The notes: generated by a model not told the origin, from the letters alone. A DNA stretch of 64,000 nucleotides from Geopsychrobacter electrodiphilus DSM 16401 (GCF_000384395.1 NZ_ARWE01000001.1:3012501-3076500); one strand, 5' to 3'; shown: positions 54,550 through 64,000, counted from the first letter of the stretch. Translations and numbers: made by a program.

Positions 54550-55593
54550 TTATAACAGCGGCCGACCATCATCAACAACCGGTGTTTGATCGGCGCGCAA
54601 CTCCGCCAGTCGTGATGCCGCGGCCTGAACCAGATCCTTGACCCCTTCACGACTCACCGCTGAGATCAAAAAGACCTCATGGCCCTGAGCGATAAAATGA
54701 TCCTTGAGTTGCACCGCCTGCTCGAGAACTTCAGGGATATCGATCTTGGTAAACACCACCAGCTGTGGCTTGCTGGCGAGTGCGGGGTCATAGCGTTCAA
54801 GCTCCCGATTGATCAGTTCAAAATTTTCAAGCGGATCGCCCTTCTGCAACATGCTCAGGTCGATCAGATGCAGGAAAAGATCGGTCCGTTCGACATGGCG
54901 CAGAAAGCGCGTTCCGAGGCCCAAACCCTCACTGGCACCTTCAATCAAGCCAGGGATATCCGCCACGACCATGGTGCGAGCGCCCAGATCAACGACCCCG
55001 AGATTCGGCACCAGGGTTGTAAACGGATAGTCCGAAATCTTGGGTTTGGCGGCCGATATCACCGAGATCAGGGTTGACTTGCCGGCATTCGGCAGCCCGA
55101 TGAGACCAACATCGGCCAGCAGTTTCAACTCAAGCCTCACCTGCCGCACCTCACCGGCGATACCTGGTTGAGCATGACGTGGGGCGCGATTGGTGCTGGT
55201 AGCAAAGCGGGCATTCCCCCGGCCACCCATGCCGCCGGACAGAAACAGAACCTGATCGTCAGTCGCGGTCAGATCGAGCATCTGCTCACCGGTCTCATCA
55301 TCAAAAACGAGAGTGCCGGGCGGCACGTGAAGAAAGAGGTCATCCCCCCCTTTTCCGTGCATATCTTTCCCCAGTCCGGGAGCGCCGTTTTGGGCACGAT
55401 GATGTCGCTGATAACGGAAATCAAGCAGGGTAGAGAGGCTGGGATCGACGACAAAGTAGACATCACCGCCTCTACCGCCGTCACCCCCGTTGGGGCCGCC
55501 GAGAGCGACAAACTTCTCGCGTCGAAATGAAACGCAACCGCGGCCACCATCACCAGACCGGACCTCAATCAACACCTGATCTACAAACTTCAT
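54550..55593 (-). CDS. obgE: GTPase Obg/CgtA
   Basis: A 347-aa ribosome-assembly GTPase. The N-terminal glycine-rich Obg fold (RSGDGGRGCVSFRREK, GGPNGGDGGRGGDVY) is followed by the G domain (G1 GLPNAGKSTLIS, G3 VADIPGLIEGASEG, G4 VVFTKIDIPE). A long extra C-terminal domain found in some relatives is absent. It follows rpmA and rplU, the standard arrangement, but a terminator lies between rpmA and obgE here. Confidence 0.96.
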   Translation of the reverse strand: MKFVDQVLIEVRSGDGGRGCVSFRREKFVALGGPNGGDGGRGGDVYFVVDPSLSTLLDFRYQRHHRAQNGAPGLGKDMHGKGGDDLFLHVPPGTLVFDDETGEQMLDLTATDDQVLFLSGGMGGRGNARFATSTNRAPRHAQPGIAGEVRQVRLELKLLADVGLIGLPNAGKSTLISVISAAKPKISDYPFTTLVPNLGVVDLGARTMVVADIPGLIEGASEGLGLGTRFLRHVERTDLFLHLIDLSMLQKGDPLENFELINRELERYDPALASKPQLVVFTKIDIPEVLEQAVQLKDHFIAQGHEVFLISAVSREGVKDLVQAAASRLAELRADQTPVVDDGRPLL

Positions 55594-55705
55594 GAATTTT
55601 TCGTCCCAATAAGTAAACTATTTCGAGCAGGCTCGGCTTTGGCACCATGGCAAGACGCGAGCCGTGTAGCAAGACAGTCCGGGATATGCCTCCGGACGTC
55701 CCGAT

Positions 55706-55747
55706 TAAAAAAAACAAAACCCGGGGTTCGCTTTCGCAAGCCCCGGG
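55706..55747 (-). terminator. Terminator downstream of rpmA
   Basis: On the - strand ACCCGGGG / CCCCGGGT with the inner pair CTTGCG / CGAAC-like loop is followed by a long T-rich tail (TTTTGTTTTTTTT). It lies 32 bp past the rpmA stop and should reduce transcription into obgE. Confidence 0.85.
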
Positions 55748-55778
55748 TCGGTTATTCCTGTCCTGATTGAGATTTCTC

Positions 55779-56033
55779 TCAGGCAGAGTAGACGCTGATA
55801 AACTGGCGTCCCTTGGCCTTGGTCTCAAACTTGACCACACCATTGGTCAGGGCGAACAGGGTGTAGTCTTTGCCACAGCCGACATTGGTGCCGGGGTGGA
55901 AGGTCGTACCACGCTGACGTACCAGAATCGATCCGGCGGTCACAACCTGACCACCAAAACGTTTGACGCCGAGTCGCTGTCCCGCGCTATCGCGACCATT
56001 TCTCGAACTACCGGCAGCTTTCTTATGAGCCAT
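55779..56033 (-). CDS. rpmA: 50S ribosomal protein L27
   Basis: An 84-aa protein starting [20 protein letters not shown], the typical L27 N-terminus that reaches the peptidyl-transferase centre. No N-terminal cleavage extension of the Firmicutes type is present. GGAGG precedes it. It follows rplU after 11 bp. Confidence 0.97.
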   Translation of the reverse strand: MAHKKAAGSSRNGRDSAGQRLGVKRFGGQVVTAGSILVRQRGTTFHPGTNVGCGKDYTLFALTNGVVKFETKAKGRQFISVYSA

Positions 56034-56044
56034 GAGTTGCCTCC

Positions 56045-56353
56045 TTAAGCTTCGATTGCCGCGACTTTAAGTCGGGTAATAGGTTGACGGTGGCCGTTCT
56101 TCTTACGATACCCTTTGCGTCGCCGGGAATGAAAAACAAGGATCTTCTTGTCTTTTTCCTGAGCAACGATCTGCGCCATTACCTTAGCGCCTGGTACGAG
56201 AGGTGTTCCGATTTTAACCTCTGCGCCACCGACCATGAGGACCTGATCGAGTTCAACTGTCTCACCGACAGCTCCTTCGATCAATTCGACCTTAAAAAGG
56301 TCGCCTTCGGAAACTTTGTACTGTTTGCCTCCGGTCTTGATCACCGCATACAT
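56045..56353 (-). CDS. rplU: 50S ribosomal protein L21
   Basis: A 102-aa protein with the classic [14 protein letters not shown] start and the C-terminal [23 protein letters not shown]-binding patch (quoted in part). It is the first of the rplU-rpmA pair. Confidence 0.97.
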   Translation of the reverse strand: MYAVIKTGGKQYKVSEGDLFKVELIEGAVGETVELDQVLMVGGAEVKIGTPLVPGAKVMAQIVAQEKDKKILVFHSRRRKGYRKKNGHRQPITRLKVAAIEA

Positions 56354-56476
56354 GTTCTATACCTCGTTTCGTTAGAGCTTTACGACGCCGACACAGCGCC
56401 GCAGCGGGACAATATAGCCGTGCCCTCCTCGCCTGTCAAGAAAATTGTCGGACATAACAGGACTGAATTTTTGCAG

Positions 56477-57979
56477 TTATCCTACCGCAATTTCAAATTG
56501 CTCGATGTGAAACCCTGGCCGCGCGTTGATCACGACTGTCCGCCCGGTCTCCTGTTCAAGCTCGTCAATCCCGGCACGCTCTTCATCAATCAGCAATCCG
56601 GCAATCGCAGGATGCGCCATCAGAGTCACCCGACCATCAGGCAGATCCTTGAGCTCGCGCTGCAGCTCACGCAAAATCTCATAGATGATCGTCAAATGCC
56701 CTTTGACGTAGCCCTTCCCCTCGCAATAAGTACAGGGCTCACAGAGGGTCCGCCCGATCGATTCGCGCACCCGCTTGCGCGTCATCTCGATCAGACCAAG
56801 CTCGCTGATCTTGAGGATATTGGTCTTGTTCTTGTCGTTCTTGAGCACCTCTTCAAAGGCCGCGTGGACCTTGTCTCGATGCTGCTCTTTCTCCATATCG
56901 ATGAAATCGATGATGATCAGCCCGCCGATATTACGCAAGCGCAACTGAAAAGCGATCTCCTTGACCGCTTCGAGGTTGGTCTTGAGGATGGTATCTTCCA
57001 GGTTGTGCTTGCCGACATATCGCCCGGTATTCACATCGACCGCCACCAGCGCTTCGGTCTGTTCGATGATGATCGAACCACCACTCTTGAGCCAGACTTT
57101 CTTCCCCAGCGCACGCGAAATTTCAACCTCAAGTCCAAAGGAATCGAAGATTGGTTCATCGCCGTCATAGAGTTCGATGCAGTAGTTAAGCTTAGGCATG
57201 AAGGTTCGGATAAAACGGACGATTTTATTGTACTCTTCCTGCGAGTCGACAATGATCCGCCGCACATCTTCAGTCAGGATATCGCGTAACACCTTACTGG
57301 TGACGTCCAGATCCGAATGGATCAGTGATGGCGCCTTGCGTTGCTCAATGCCGGCGCTGATCGCTTTCCAGAGTTCGACCAGAAAATCCATGTCGGCTTT
57401 CAGATCGGCCTCGCTCTTCCCTTCAGAGACAGTGCGCACGATGAAGCCCGAACCTTCGGGCTTCATGGTCTCAACCAGCACGCGCAAGCGTTCGCGCTCC
57501 TCCTCGTCATCGATCCGGCGCGAGATCCCGACGTGGTCAACCGTCGGCATATAGACCAGGTGGCGGCCCGGCAATGAAATATGTGAAGTGATCCGCGCAC
57601 CCTTTGTGCTGATCGGTTCTTTGGAAATCTGCACCAGGATCTCTTGCCCCTCGCGCAGCAGGTCCTCGATCGGCGGCAAGGGTTGCTCTTCACCCTCAGC
57701 CTGCTCCGTGCCCGAACCTTCCCCATCGATAAAGCGCGCAACCGCATTCATCTCATCAATGACATCGGCCACATAGAGAAAGGCCGCCTTTTCCAGACCG
57801 ACATCTACGAACGCCGCCTGCATCCCCGGCAGAACGCGGATCACGCGCCCCTTGTAAATATTGCCGACAATGCCCATCTCGCGCTCGCGTTCGATGTAAA
57901 GTTCGGCAATATGCCCCCCCTCGAGCAGGGCAACACGGGTTTCATGCGAAGTGGTATTGATCACCAACTCCCTGGTCAT
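56477..57979 (-). CDS. rng: Ribonuclease G
   Basis: A 500-aa RNase E/G-family endonuclease. An N-terminal S1 domain (GNIYKGRVIRVLPGMQAAFV) is followed by the catalytic core with VDVNTGRYVGKHNLEDTIL, GGLIIIDFIDM (active-site acidic residues) and the zinc-link Cys pair CEPCTYC. It matures 16S rRNA and degrades mRNA. No long C-terminal scaffold is present, so RNase G rather than E. The start at 57979 has GGAGAGAG upstream; an in-frame start four codons earlier does not. Confidence 0.95.
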   Translation of the reverse strand: MTRELVINTTSHETRVALLEGGHIAELYIEREREMGIVGNIYKGRVIRVLPGMQAAFVDVGLEKAAFLYVADVIDEMNAVARFIDGEGSGTEQAEGEEQPLPPIEDLLREGQEILVQISKEPISTKGARITSHISLPGRHLVYMPTVDHVGISRRIDDEEERERLRVLVETMKPEGSGFIVRTVSEGKSEADLKADMDFLVELWKAISAGIEQRKAPSLIHSDLDVTSKVLRDILTEDVRRIIVDSQEEYNKIVRFIRTFMPKLNYCIELYDGDEPIFDSFGLEVEISRALGKKVWLKSGGSIIIEQTEALVAVDVNTGRYVGKHNLEDTILKTNLEAVKEIAFQLRLRNIGGLIIIDFIDMEKEQHRDKVHAAFEEVLKNDKNKTNILKISELGLIEMTRKRVRESIGRTLCEPCTYCEGKGYVKGHLTIIYEILRELQRELKDLPDGRVTLMAHPAIAGLLIDEERAGIDELEQETGRTVVINARPGFHIEQFEIAVG

Positions 57980-58012
57980 AACTCTCTCCAATTCTGGTCT
58001 ATTTGTTCAATA

Positions 58013-58040
58013 TTTATATATGTTCAAAAAAATCATGCAA
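58013..58040 (-). promoter_or_regulatory. Candidate promoter of rng
   Basis: On the - strand TTGCAT, 16 nt, TATAAA, in the A+T-rich gap between the radical SAM gene and rng. Confidence 0.4.
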
Positions 58041-58076
58041 AATTTCGCTCATATCCAAAACCGCGGAACCGATATA

Positions 58077-60572
58077 CTAAGATTTCAATTCAATACGAAT
58101 CTTACGCACACCGAGCTGGCGGACCGGTTCAACGCCCAGACCGAGCAGCTGTGAAGCAACCCGTAACGGACTCCCCTTGATCAGGCGAATTTCAAGCTCA
58201 CCATCGACACACTCAAGGCCCAAGACGTCAGGTCGAAGATCAACAATTTTTTCAACGCCTTGCTTCAATTGAACATAGCTGACTTTCTCACTGGCGAGAA
58301 AGGTACTTATCGCCTGCTCAATATCTGTATTTTCACCAGGAAGCGGCACGCGGTAGATACTCGCAGCCACAGAAGCCGAAGGGGACGGAACCCCCGCCGC
58401 GGGAATCTCGGCCGCTACTACCAGAAAACCCTCAGGCAGTTGCAGGTTCAAGCGTCTGGCGACCTCTTCTGCACTCACCGGCTCGAAGAGTTCAATATCG
58501 ACCAGTTCAGCTTCACTCTCCACCCCCATGGGCAGGGCTTCAAGATAGGAAACCTTGGGGGTCGGATGAAATCCCTGAGAAAAACGCACCGGCAGTCCAG
58601 CACGCCGTACCGCGCGCTGAAACATTGTCAGATACTCGAGGTGCGCAACCATCTTGGCCCGTCCGAGCTTGCTCAGCTGCAAACGCACCCGGAACCGCAA
58701 CTGGTCATTGCCGGAGGTCACCGGCTTGGCTGGCGGCAGGGGGAGATCCTGCGGTTGCTGGAGACGCATTCTCAACTGTTCAAAATCGCAGACCCCACAG
58801 ACGCTGCACTCGCCGCTACGACAATCGGGGGTGGCCGTCAATTCAAGGGACTTGCGCCGCTCGGTACTAAAGAAGTCCTTCGACAGCCCGCAGTCAATAT
58901 GATCCCAGGGGAGGATCTCTGACTCTTCACGCTCACGCAGATACCAGTCCGGATCGATGCCAGCGACAGCAAAGGCCTGCTGCCATTTGGCATAGTCGAA
59001 ATGCTCACGCCAGCCGTCAAACCTGCACCCGGCGGCAAGTGCCGCTTCGAGCAGACGTCCAAGCCGCCGGTCGCCACGGGCAAAGACTCCCTCGAGATAA
59101 GAGAGCGAGGCTTCATGATATTTTAGACGCAGCTTCTTCGAGCGCAAACCATCCTTCAGCAGATTCTGCTTGCGCAGGGTCTCGGCAATACTCAGCTGCG
59201 GTTCCCACTGAAATGGAGTGTGCGGCTTCGGCACAAAGGTCGAGACCGCGACATTGACATCAGCCCCCCCTTGAGTCCCACGGCCGCTGCGCTTGACCTG
59301 CGCGGCCAGCTCAACAATCGCCTTCAGGTCTTCATCGGTCTCGGTCGGCAGACCCATCATGAAATAGAGCTTGATCACGCGCCAGCCAAGGGTGAAAGCG
59401 TTGTGCGTGGTTTCGAGCAGATCCGCTTCGGTGATCCCTTTATTGATCACCTGACGCATCCGCTCGCTGCCTGCTTCTGGCGCCAGGGTAAAACCGGTCT
59501 TGCGCACCTTCTTGATCTCTTCCATCAAACTTTCAGAGAGCGAACCGACCCGCAAACTGGGAAAGGAGACCGCCACCCGATCTTCGGCATACCTGGTCAT
59601 CAACCCCTTGAGCAACGGCTCGATGCAACTGTAATCACCGGTCGACAGCGAAAGCAGCGAAATCTCTTCATAGCCAGAATTTGACAGTGCCGCTTCAACC
59701 AGCTCAGCGATCTTCTCCGGACTGCGTTCGCGCACCGGCCGGTAGATATAACCGGCCTGACAAAACCGGCAGCCGCGCGTACAACCGCGGGCGATCTCCA
59801 TCGCCACCCGGTTATGCACGGTCTGCATAAAGGGGATAATCGGTTCGGTCGGGAAAGGTGCGGTTTCAAGGTCCGCCAGAAAGCGTCGCGTGACCTTGGT
59901 GTAGCCTGGTTTCAAGGGCCGAATCTCTGCCACACGTCCGTCCGCCTGATAGTCCACTTCAAAAAACGACGGGACGTAAATACCGGGGATCGTCGACAAC
60001 CGCTCGAGCAATCCCGCCCGCGGCAGCTTTTCGCGCCGCGCCTGCCGCACGGTCTCCACCAGTTCGACAATCGCCTCTTCCCCATCACCGATCAGCGCAC
60101 AATCGATAAAATCGGCCAGGGGTTCGGGGTTGAATGCACAGGGACCACCAACCACGATCAACGGGGCATCGGGACCGCGTTCTTCGCGGCGCACCGGGAG
60201 GCCGGCCAGCTGCAGCATCCACAAAATATTGGTGTAGCTGAGCTCGTACTGCAGGGTAAAGCCGATGATATCGAAGTCGGCCAGCGGTCTTCCGCTCTCA
60301 AGGGAGGTCAGGGGCGCGCCATCACGCACCAGCAGCTCTGCCATATCGGGCCAGGGGGTATAGGCGCGTTCGGCGGAAATACCATCAAGATCGTTGAGAA
60401 TGCGATAAAGAATCGGAAAACCCATGTGACTCATCCCCACTTCATATACATCGGGGAACGCCAGGGCCATGCGTAATTCAATTTGATCGGGATTTTTGGA
60501 GCGACTGCCCAATTCACCACCTAAGTAACGGGAGGGGCGGCTGACTTCCGTCAACCTTCGAAAATCATTCAT
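58077..60572 (-). CDS. Radical SAM protein fused to DUF2344 (TIGR03960/TIGR03936-like)
   Basis: An 831-aa protein. Residues ~30-220 look like a cobalamin-binding-like Rossmann domain, though no DxHxxG motif is evident. The radical SAM core has the cluster motif RGCTRGCRFCQAGY (Cx3Cx2C). A Cys-rich patch CRSGECSVCGVC lies at ~590-605. The C-terminal ~200 residues (LRFRVRLQLSKLGRAKMVAH, then SQGFHPTPKVSY) are DUF2344. In many bacteria this pair lies next to RNase G/E, as it does here, suggesting an RNA-related modification; the substrate is not known to me. The start at 60572 has a weak site. Confidence 0.88.
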   Translation of the reverse strand: MNDFRRLTEVSRPSRYLGGELGSRSKNPDQIELRMALAFPDVYEVGMSHMGFPILYRILNDLDGISAERAYTPWPDMAELLVRDGAPLTSLESGRPLADFDIIGFTLQYELSYTNILWMLQLAGLPVRREERGPDAPLIVVGGPCAFNPEPLADFIDCALIGDGEEAIVELVETVRQARREKLPRAGLLERLSTIPGIYVPSFFEVDYQADGRVAEIRPLKPGYTKVTRRFLADLETAPFPTEPIIPFMQTVHNRVAMEIARGCTRGCRFCQAGYIYRPVRERSPEKIAELVEAALSNSGYEEISLLSLSTGDYSCIEPLLKGLMTRYAEDRVAVSFPSLRVGSLSESLMEEIKKVRKTGFTLAPEAGSERMRQVINKGITEADLLETTHNAFTLGWRVIKLYFMMGLPTETDEDLKAIVELAAQVKRSGRGTQGGADVNVAVSTFVPKPHTPFQWEPQLSIAETLRKQNLLKDGLRSKKLRLKYHEASLSYLEGVFARGDRRLGRLLEAALAAGCRFDGWREHFDYAKWQQAFAVAGIDPDWYLREREESEILPWDHIDCGLSKDFFSTERRKSLELTATPDCRSGECSVCGVCDFEQLRMRLQQPQDLPLPPAKPVTSGNDQLRFRVRLQLSKLGRAKMVAHLEYLTMFQRAVRRAGLPVRFSQGFHPTPKVSYLEALPMGVESEAELVDIELFEPVSAEEVARRLNLQLPEGFLVVAAEIPAAGVPSPSASVAASIYRVPLPGENTDIEQAISTFLASEKVSYVQLKQGVEKIVDLRPDVLGLECVDGELEIRLIKGSPLRVASQLLGLGVEPVRQLGVRKIRIELKS

Positions 60573-60676
60573 AATTCTTTCTTTGGACAAATGCTTGAGA
60601 TGAAGCTGTGAAAAATGAGCAAACTACCACGGCAAACCCTTGAAAAACAAGGCGGAAAATTCAAATCCTGACAGAT

Positions 60677-60979
60677 TCAAACATCCGGGTCATGCCCGCC
60701 CCAGAGGCTGTCAAAGGCAAACTGTTCGCGCAGCCGCTCTTCGGGGTACTGCTCAAGAAATTCTGCGTGAGAACAATCAAATCGATACTCCTGAAAATAA
60801 TCACGTAAAATTCCATAGGCTTCATTGACCCGGCGCATTTTCTCCGGATCAGCCCCGCCGCCATTATCGGGATGATAGCGCCGTGCCAGTTGCCGGTAAC
60901 GCTCTTTCAGCTGAGCCATGCTGATCCGCTCGAAACATTCAAATTCGGCCAGTGCCGCCTGCAACTCTGAATAGCGCAT
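60677..60979 (-). CDS. Small J-domain (DnaJ-like) protein
   Basis: A 100-aa protein. The N-terminal ~65 residues form a J domain with the HPD motif (RRYHPDNGGGAD) and helix IV segment VNEAYGILRDY. No Gly/Phe-rich or zinc domain follows; the C-terminal third is acidic and of unknown function. J domains stimulate DnaK-type ATPases. It lies about 100 bp upstream of the radical SAM gene on the same strand. Confidence 0.85.
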   Translation of the reverse strand: MRYSELQAALAEFECFERISMAQLKERYRQLARRYHPDNGGGADPEKMRRVNEAYGILRDYFQEYRFDCSHAEFLEQYPEERLREQFAFDSLWGGHDPDV

Positions 60980-61037
60980 CAGAAGCTCCTCTCCAAGCCT
61001 TAAACACCTGCCCAGTATAGCTCAGAGTTGTCGGCAA

Positions 61038-61066
61038 TTGACAGTTCAGCGCCCAGACCTTAGGAT
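61038..61066 (+). promoter_or_regulatory. Candidate promoter of radA
   Basis: TTGACA, 17 nt, TAGGAT, 62 bp upstream of the radA start, in the gap divergent from the J-domain gene. Confidence 0.55.
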
Positions 61067-61128
61067 GATCCTCTTTCCCGCACCCCGGCGCAAAGCAGGT
61101 GCATCCAACCCTTTCGGCAGGGACCGGC

Positions 61129-62481
61129 ATGGCCAAGGTAAAAACCTTCTTCACCTGTCAGCAATGTGGCTTTCAAAGTCCAAAATGGCTGGGGAAATGC
61201 CCCGATTGCAACCAGTGGAATACCCTGGTCGAGGAGCAATCTCAACCCCTGCCGGGAAGTCGCGCCTTGCCGACTCCGGGCAAACCGCAAAAAATGTGCG
61301 AAATCACTAATTCGGCTGAAGATCGCGTCAGCTGCGGCCTGGCAGAACTTGATCGCACCCTCGGCGGCGGACTGGTTGCCGGCTCACTGATTCTGATCGG
61401 CGGAGACCCCGGCATCGGCAAGTCGACCCTGCTGCTGCAGACCGCCAATCAGCTCGGGAAAAGAGGCAAAGCGCTCTACGTCACGGCCGAAGAATCGCCA
61501 CGTCAGGTCAAAATGCGCGGTGATCGCCTCGGGGCTGCATCTGATAATCTCTACCTGCTCGCCGAAACTTCACTCGAACAGATCCGCAAACGAGTCAGCG
61601 AGCTCAAGCCCGATTTTCTGATCATTGATTCCATCCAGACAATCTTCACCAGCAGCGTCGAATCAGCCCCCGGCAGCGTCAGCCAGGTGCGTGAATGTGC
61701 CGGGCAACTGATGATGCTCGCCAAAGGTGAAGGGATCCCCACCTTTCTGGTCGGACACGTCACCAAGGATGGCTCCATCGCCGGCCCGCGGGTGCTTGAA
61801 CATATGGTCGACACCGTGCTCTACTTTGAAGGTGACCCGGGCCACCCCTACCGTATCCTGCGCGCTGTCAAAAATCGTTTCGGCTCGACCAATGAGATCG
61901 GGGTTTTTGAGATGCAAGAGAACGGCCTGCGTGAAGTCTCGAACCCCTCGGAACTTTTCCTGGCCGAGCGCCCTGAAAAAACCCCGGGGAGTGTCGTCGT
62001 ACCCGCCCTCGAAGGAACACGGCCGATTTTAGTCGAGTTACAGGCACTGGTCTCCGGCAGCAGTTTCGGCACCCCGCAGCGCACCGCAATTGGAATCGAC
62101 CACAAACGGATGGCGTTATTGATTGCCATTCTCGATAAAAAAGTTGAACTTCAGCTGGCGGGACAGGATATCTTTGTCAATGTCGCCGGCGGAGTACGTG
62201 TAGATGAACCGGCCATCGATCTGGCCACCATCGCGGCGTTAGCCAGCAGTCACCTCAACCGGGCGATCGAGGCACAAACCGTTATCTTTGGTGAAGTCGG
62301 TCTGACCGGCGAAGTCCGGGCAGTCTCCCAGCCTGAACTCCGGGTCAAAGAGGCGGCCCGTCTCGGCTTTAACCGCTGCATCCTGCCACAGGGCTGCCTG
62401 AAGAATCTCAAACCACCCAGGGGGATGAAACTGATCCCGATCCGCCATGCCAGTGAACTGATAGATCTGATCTTCAACTGA
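61129..62481 (+). CDS. radA: DNA repair protein RadA
   Basis: A 450-aa RecA-like ATPase that drives branch migration during recombination. The N-terminal zinc finger is [20 protein letters not shown]. Walker A is [14 protein letters not shown], and the RadA-specific [15 protein letters not shown] contains the KNRFG motif. A C-terminal Lon-protease-like domain lacks the catalytic pair. The start at 61129 has GGGA upstream; an in-frame start 30 bp earlier does not add family sequence. Confidence 0.96.
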   Translation: MAKVKTFFTCQQCGFQSPKWLGKCPDCNQWNTLVEEQSQPLPGSRALPTPGKPQKMCEITNSAEDRVSCGLAELDRTLGGGLVAGSLILIGGDPGIGKSTLLLQTANQLGKRGKALYVTAEESPRQVKMRGDRLGAASDNLYLLAETSLEQIRKRVSELKPDFLIIDSIQTIFTSSVESAPGSVSQVRECAGQLMMLAKGEGIPTFLVGHVTKDGSIAGPRVLEHMVDTVLYFEGDPGHPYRILRAVKNRFGSTNEIGVFEMQENGLREVSNPSELFLAERPEKTPGSVVVPALEGTRPILVELQALVSGSSFGTPQRTAIGIDHKRMALLIAILDKKVELQLAGQDIFVNVAGGVRVDEPAIDLATIAALASSHLNRAIEAQTVIFGEVGLTGEVRAVSQPELRVKEAARLGFNRCILPQGCLKNLKPPRGMKLIPIRHASELIDLIFN

Positions 62482-62507
62482 AGAACCGACAAAAGGGGAC
62501 ATCCGAG

Positions 62508-62996
62508 ATGAGCGATAAACTGACCCACTTTGATGCCGAAGGTAAAGCGATCATGGTTGATGTCGGCCACAAGGTTGCGACCCTGCGCCGCGCACTCGCC
62601 CTGGGCGAAATTCGCATGCAGCCGGCTACCCTGAAGCGTATCCTTGACCGCAGTATTGAAAAAGGAGACGTCTTCGGCATCGCCCGGATCGCCGGCATCA
62701 TGGCGGCCAAACAGACATCGAGCCTGATCCCGCTCTGTCATCCCCTCGGACTGACCTCGGTCGAGCTCGAATTCACCTCCCTCGCCGAGTCGGGCCTGGT
62801 ACGAATCTCGGCAACAGCCAAGGTCAACGGACAGACCGGGGTCGAGATGGAAGCATTGACAGCCGTCTCGGTCGCCGCACTGACCATTTATGATATGTGC
62901 AAGGCGATCGACAAACTGATGGTGATCGGTGAAATCCGTCTGCAGGAAAAGAGCGGCGGCAAGAGCGGCGATTTCGTACGACCAGAAGACTGCTGA
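62508..62996 (+). CDS. moaC: Cyclic pyranopterin monophosphate synthase MoaC
   Basis: A 162-aa enzyme of molybdenum-cofactor synthesis. Landmarks are [16 protein letters not shown] at the N-terminus, [38 protein letters not shown] and the [11 protein letters not shown]-terminus. It acts with MoaA, which is not in the window. It follows radA after 26 bp and probably shares its transcript. Confidence 0.96.
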   Translation: MSDKLTHFDAEGKAIMVDVGHKVATLRRALALGEIRMQPATLKRILDRSIEKGDVFGIARIAGIMAAKQTSSLIPLCHPLGLTSVELEFTSLAESGLVRISATAKVNGQTGVEMEALTAVSVAALTIYDMCKAIDKLMVIGEIRLQEKSGGKSGDFVRPEDC

Positions 62997-63068
62997 AAGT
63001 TCGATTTACCTTGGCAGCGGCAGTCATTTTTGTTAGATTTTGACAATATCTTTTAGAAAGCAGAATCA

Positions 63069-63584
63069 ATGCAGCATTTCAGAATTCGCCGAAACTTTCT
63101 TTTGGCCCTCGGCCTGACCGGCCTGTTGCTCATCGTCCTGCTGCTATTGTGCATCATACAAAAAGAAGCTACGGGGAAAACCCTGATCCTCGCGGCTATC
63201 ATGTTACCGGTCCTGGGTTTATTCGCTGAAAGCTGGCGACGCCAGATCAGTTTTTCTGCTGACCAGATTATCGCCCGGCGGCTTTTCCGGACCAAGGTGA
63301 TCCCGCTCGCTGATATCACGTCCGTCGATACGGTCAGGGTTCGACGCCGTGTTTTTGTCAGCATCAGCACTGAGGCAGATTTTCTGATCCTGTCGAACAA
63401 CTATGAAAAATTCGGCCAACTCGTCACTCAATTGCTTGAGCGGTTGCCCGACACCGTCATCAGTGACGAAACCAGAGAACTTGCGGATAACCTGCCAAAC
63501 AAGAGCAATGATCTCTTTTCGATCTGGCTGGCGGTTATCGTTCTGATTCTCATTCTCTACATTCAACTGGGAGGCAGATTCTGA
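63069..63584 (+). CDS. Small membrane protein of unknown function (PH-like fold)
   Basis: A 171-aa protein. Two N-terminal hydrophobic helices (~8-28 and ~36-55) are followed by a soluble part (QISFSADQIIARRLFRTKVI) that resembles bacterial PH-like domains, then a C-terminal hydrophobic helix (~150-166). I do not recognise a named family. It lies between moaC and dksA with 72- and 63-bp gaps. Confidence 0.75.
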   Translation: MQHFRIRRNFLLALGLTGLLLIVLLLLCIIQKEATGKTLILAAIMLPVLGLFAESWRRQISFSADQIIARRLFRTKVIPLADITSVDTVRVRRRVFVSISTEADFLILSNNYEKFGQLVTQLLERLPDTVISDETRELADNLPNKSNDLFSIWLAVIVLILILYIQLGGRF

Positions 63585-63647
63585 GCTGCAGAGCAGGATC
63601 TGTTAGCTGTCCACCCCCTGCCAATCCGGTTTCGCGAGGTAACGATT

Positions 63648-64000
63648 ATGAAAAAAGACCTGATCAATGAATTTCGCACCCTCCTCCGTGCTCAGATGAA
63701 CGAACTGTTGCATGATGCGAACCGAACAGTCTCGGACATGACCGAAGATAACATCAACTTTCCTGACCCGACCGACCGGGCAAGCCTCGAATCGGACCGG
63801 AATTTTGAGTTACGCATCCGTGACCGGGAGCGAATGCTGATCAACAAGATTCGTCAGGCACTGGAGCGGATTGAAGAGGGCTCCTTCGGCCAATGTGAAA
63901 GCTGTGAAGAAGAGATCGGCGCCGATCGCCTGCGCGCCCGTCCGGTTACAACCCTATGTATCGACTGTAAAACCGAGCAGGAGCGGCAGGAAAAAATCGG
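63648..64000 (+). CDS. dksA: RNA polymerase-binding transcription factor DksA (partial, cut by window end)
   Basis: 117 codons are visible before the window ends; only the last few residues are missing. The N-terminal coiled coil contains PDPTDRASLESDRNFELR with the conserved DxxDxA-type tip (DPTDRA). The four-Cys zinc finger is CESCEEEIGADRLRA...CIDCK. DksA with ppGpp redirects RNA polymerase during starvation. GAGGTAA precedes the ATG. Confidence 0.94.
   Translation, partial: MKKDLINEFRTLLRAQMNELLHDANRTVSDMTEDNINFPDPTDRASLESDRNFELRIRDRERMLINKIRQALERIEEGSFGQCESCEEEIGADRLRARPVTTLCIDCKTEQERQEKI

Noticed and set aside
56084-57289. 401-codon + strand frame opposite rng and rplU
   Set aside because: It spans two conserved genes on the opposite strand and has no protein-family features.

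Overview
The window looks like a chromosomal segment from an anaerobic deltaproteobacterium of the Desulfuromonadales/Geobacterales type. The reasons are an exported eight-haem c-type cytochrome lipoprotein, an oxygen-independent (cbi-type) cobamide operon with a ThiC/BzaF-like gene, flavin-dependent thymidylate synthase ThyX, ferritin and rubrerythrin-like proteins, and the gene order rSAM-rng-rplU-rpmA-obg-proB-proA-nadD-rsfS-rlmH. I cannot name the species. No rRNA, tRNA, CRISPR array, transposase or phage gene was seen.

Layout. 1-2.3 kb: a terminator and the multihaem cytochrome. 2.6-13.1 kb: a signalling and housekeeping block with a Dus enzyme overlapping a GAF-GGDEF protein, then a CHASE2-Ser/Thr kinase / PP2C phosphatase / FHA cassette on the + strand, then a CheB-CheR-PAS fusion with a hybrid histidine kinase on the - strand. 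13.2-19.4 kb: a 3-hydroxyacyl-CoA dehydrogenase divergent from a complete livGFKHM-type ABC importer. 19.4-26.5 kb: thyX, then gltBD (NADPH-type glutamate synthase) behind a near-consensus promoter and a long leader.

26.9-42.9 kb: a 15-gene cobamide operon on the - strand. It is led by a promoter, a cobalamin riboswitch and an intrinsic terminator. The order is cobO-cobU-cobT-cobS-cobC-cbiA-bzaF/thiC-cbiC-cbiD-cbiET-cbiF-cbiG-cbiH/cobQ(fused)-cbiB-cobD. It covers most corrin-ring methylations, amidation, adenosylation, aminopropanol attachment, lower-ligand synthesis and nucleotide-loop assembly. CbiK/X, CbiL and CbiJ are not in the window. Three short palindromic elements sit inside this operon: one at the CbiH/CobQ fusion joint, one in frame inside cbiA, and one overlapping the cbiET stop codon.

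42.9-64 kb: engB, a ferritin/rubrerythrin-like pair, a PAS-type histidine kinase, and a long - strand housekeeping run (comF, gpmI, a LapA-LapB fusion, a DksA-like gene, rlmH, rsfS, nadD, proAB, obg, rpmA, rplU, rng, rSAM-DUF2344, a J-domain protein). On the + strand are radA, moaC, a small membrane protein and a dksA cut by the window end.

Most of the window is ordinary core genome. The least ordinary signals are the palindromic elements that have apparently been domesticated as coding linkers in the cobamide operon, the nested inverted repeat upstream of the liv operon, the Walker-A Lys-to-Arg change in LivF, the ThiC-like gene that is probably BzaF, and the long gltB leader with a possible small ORF.
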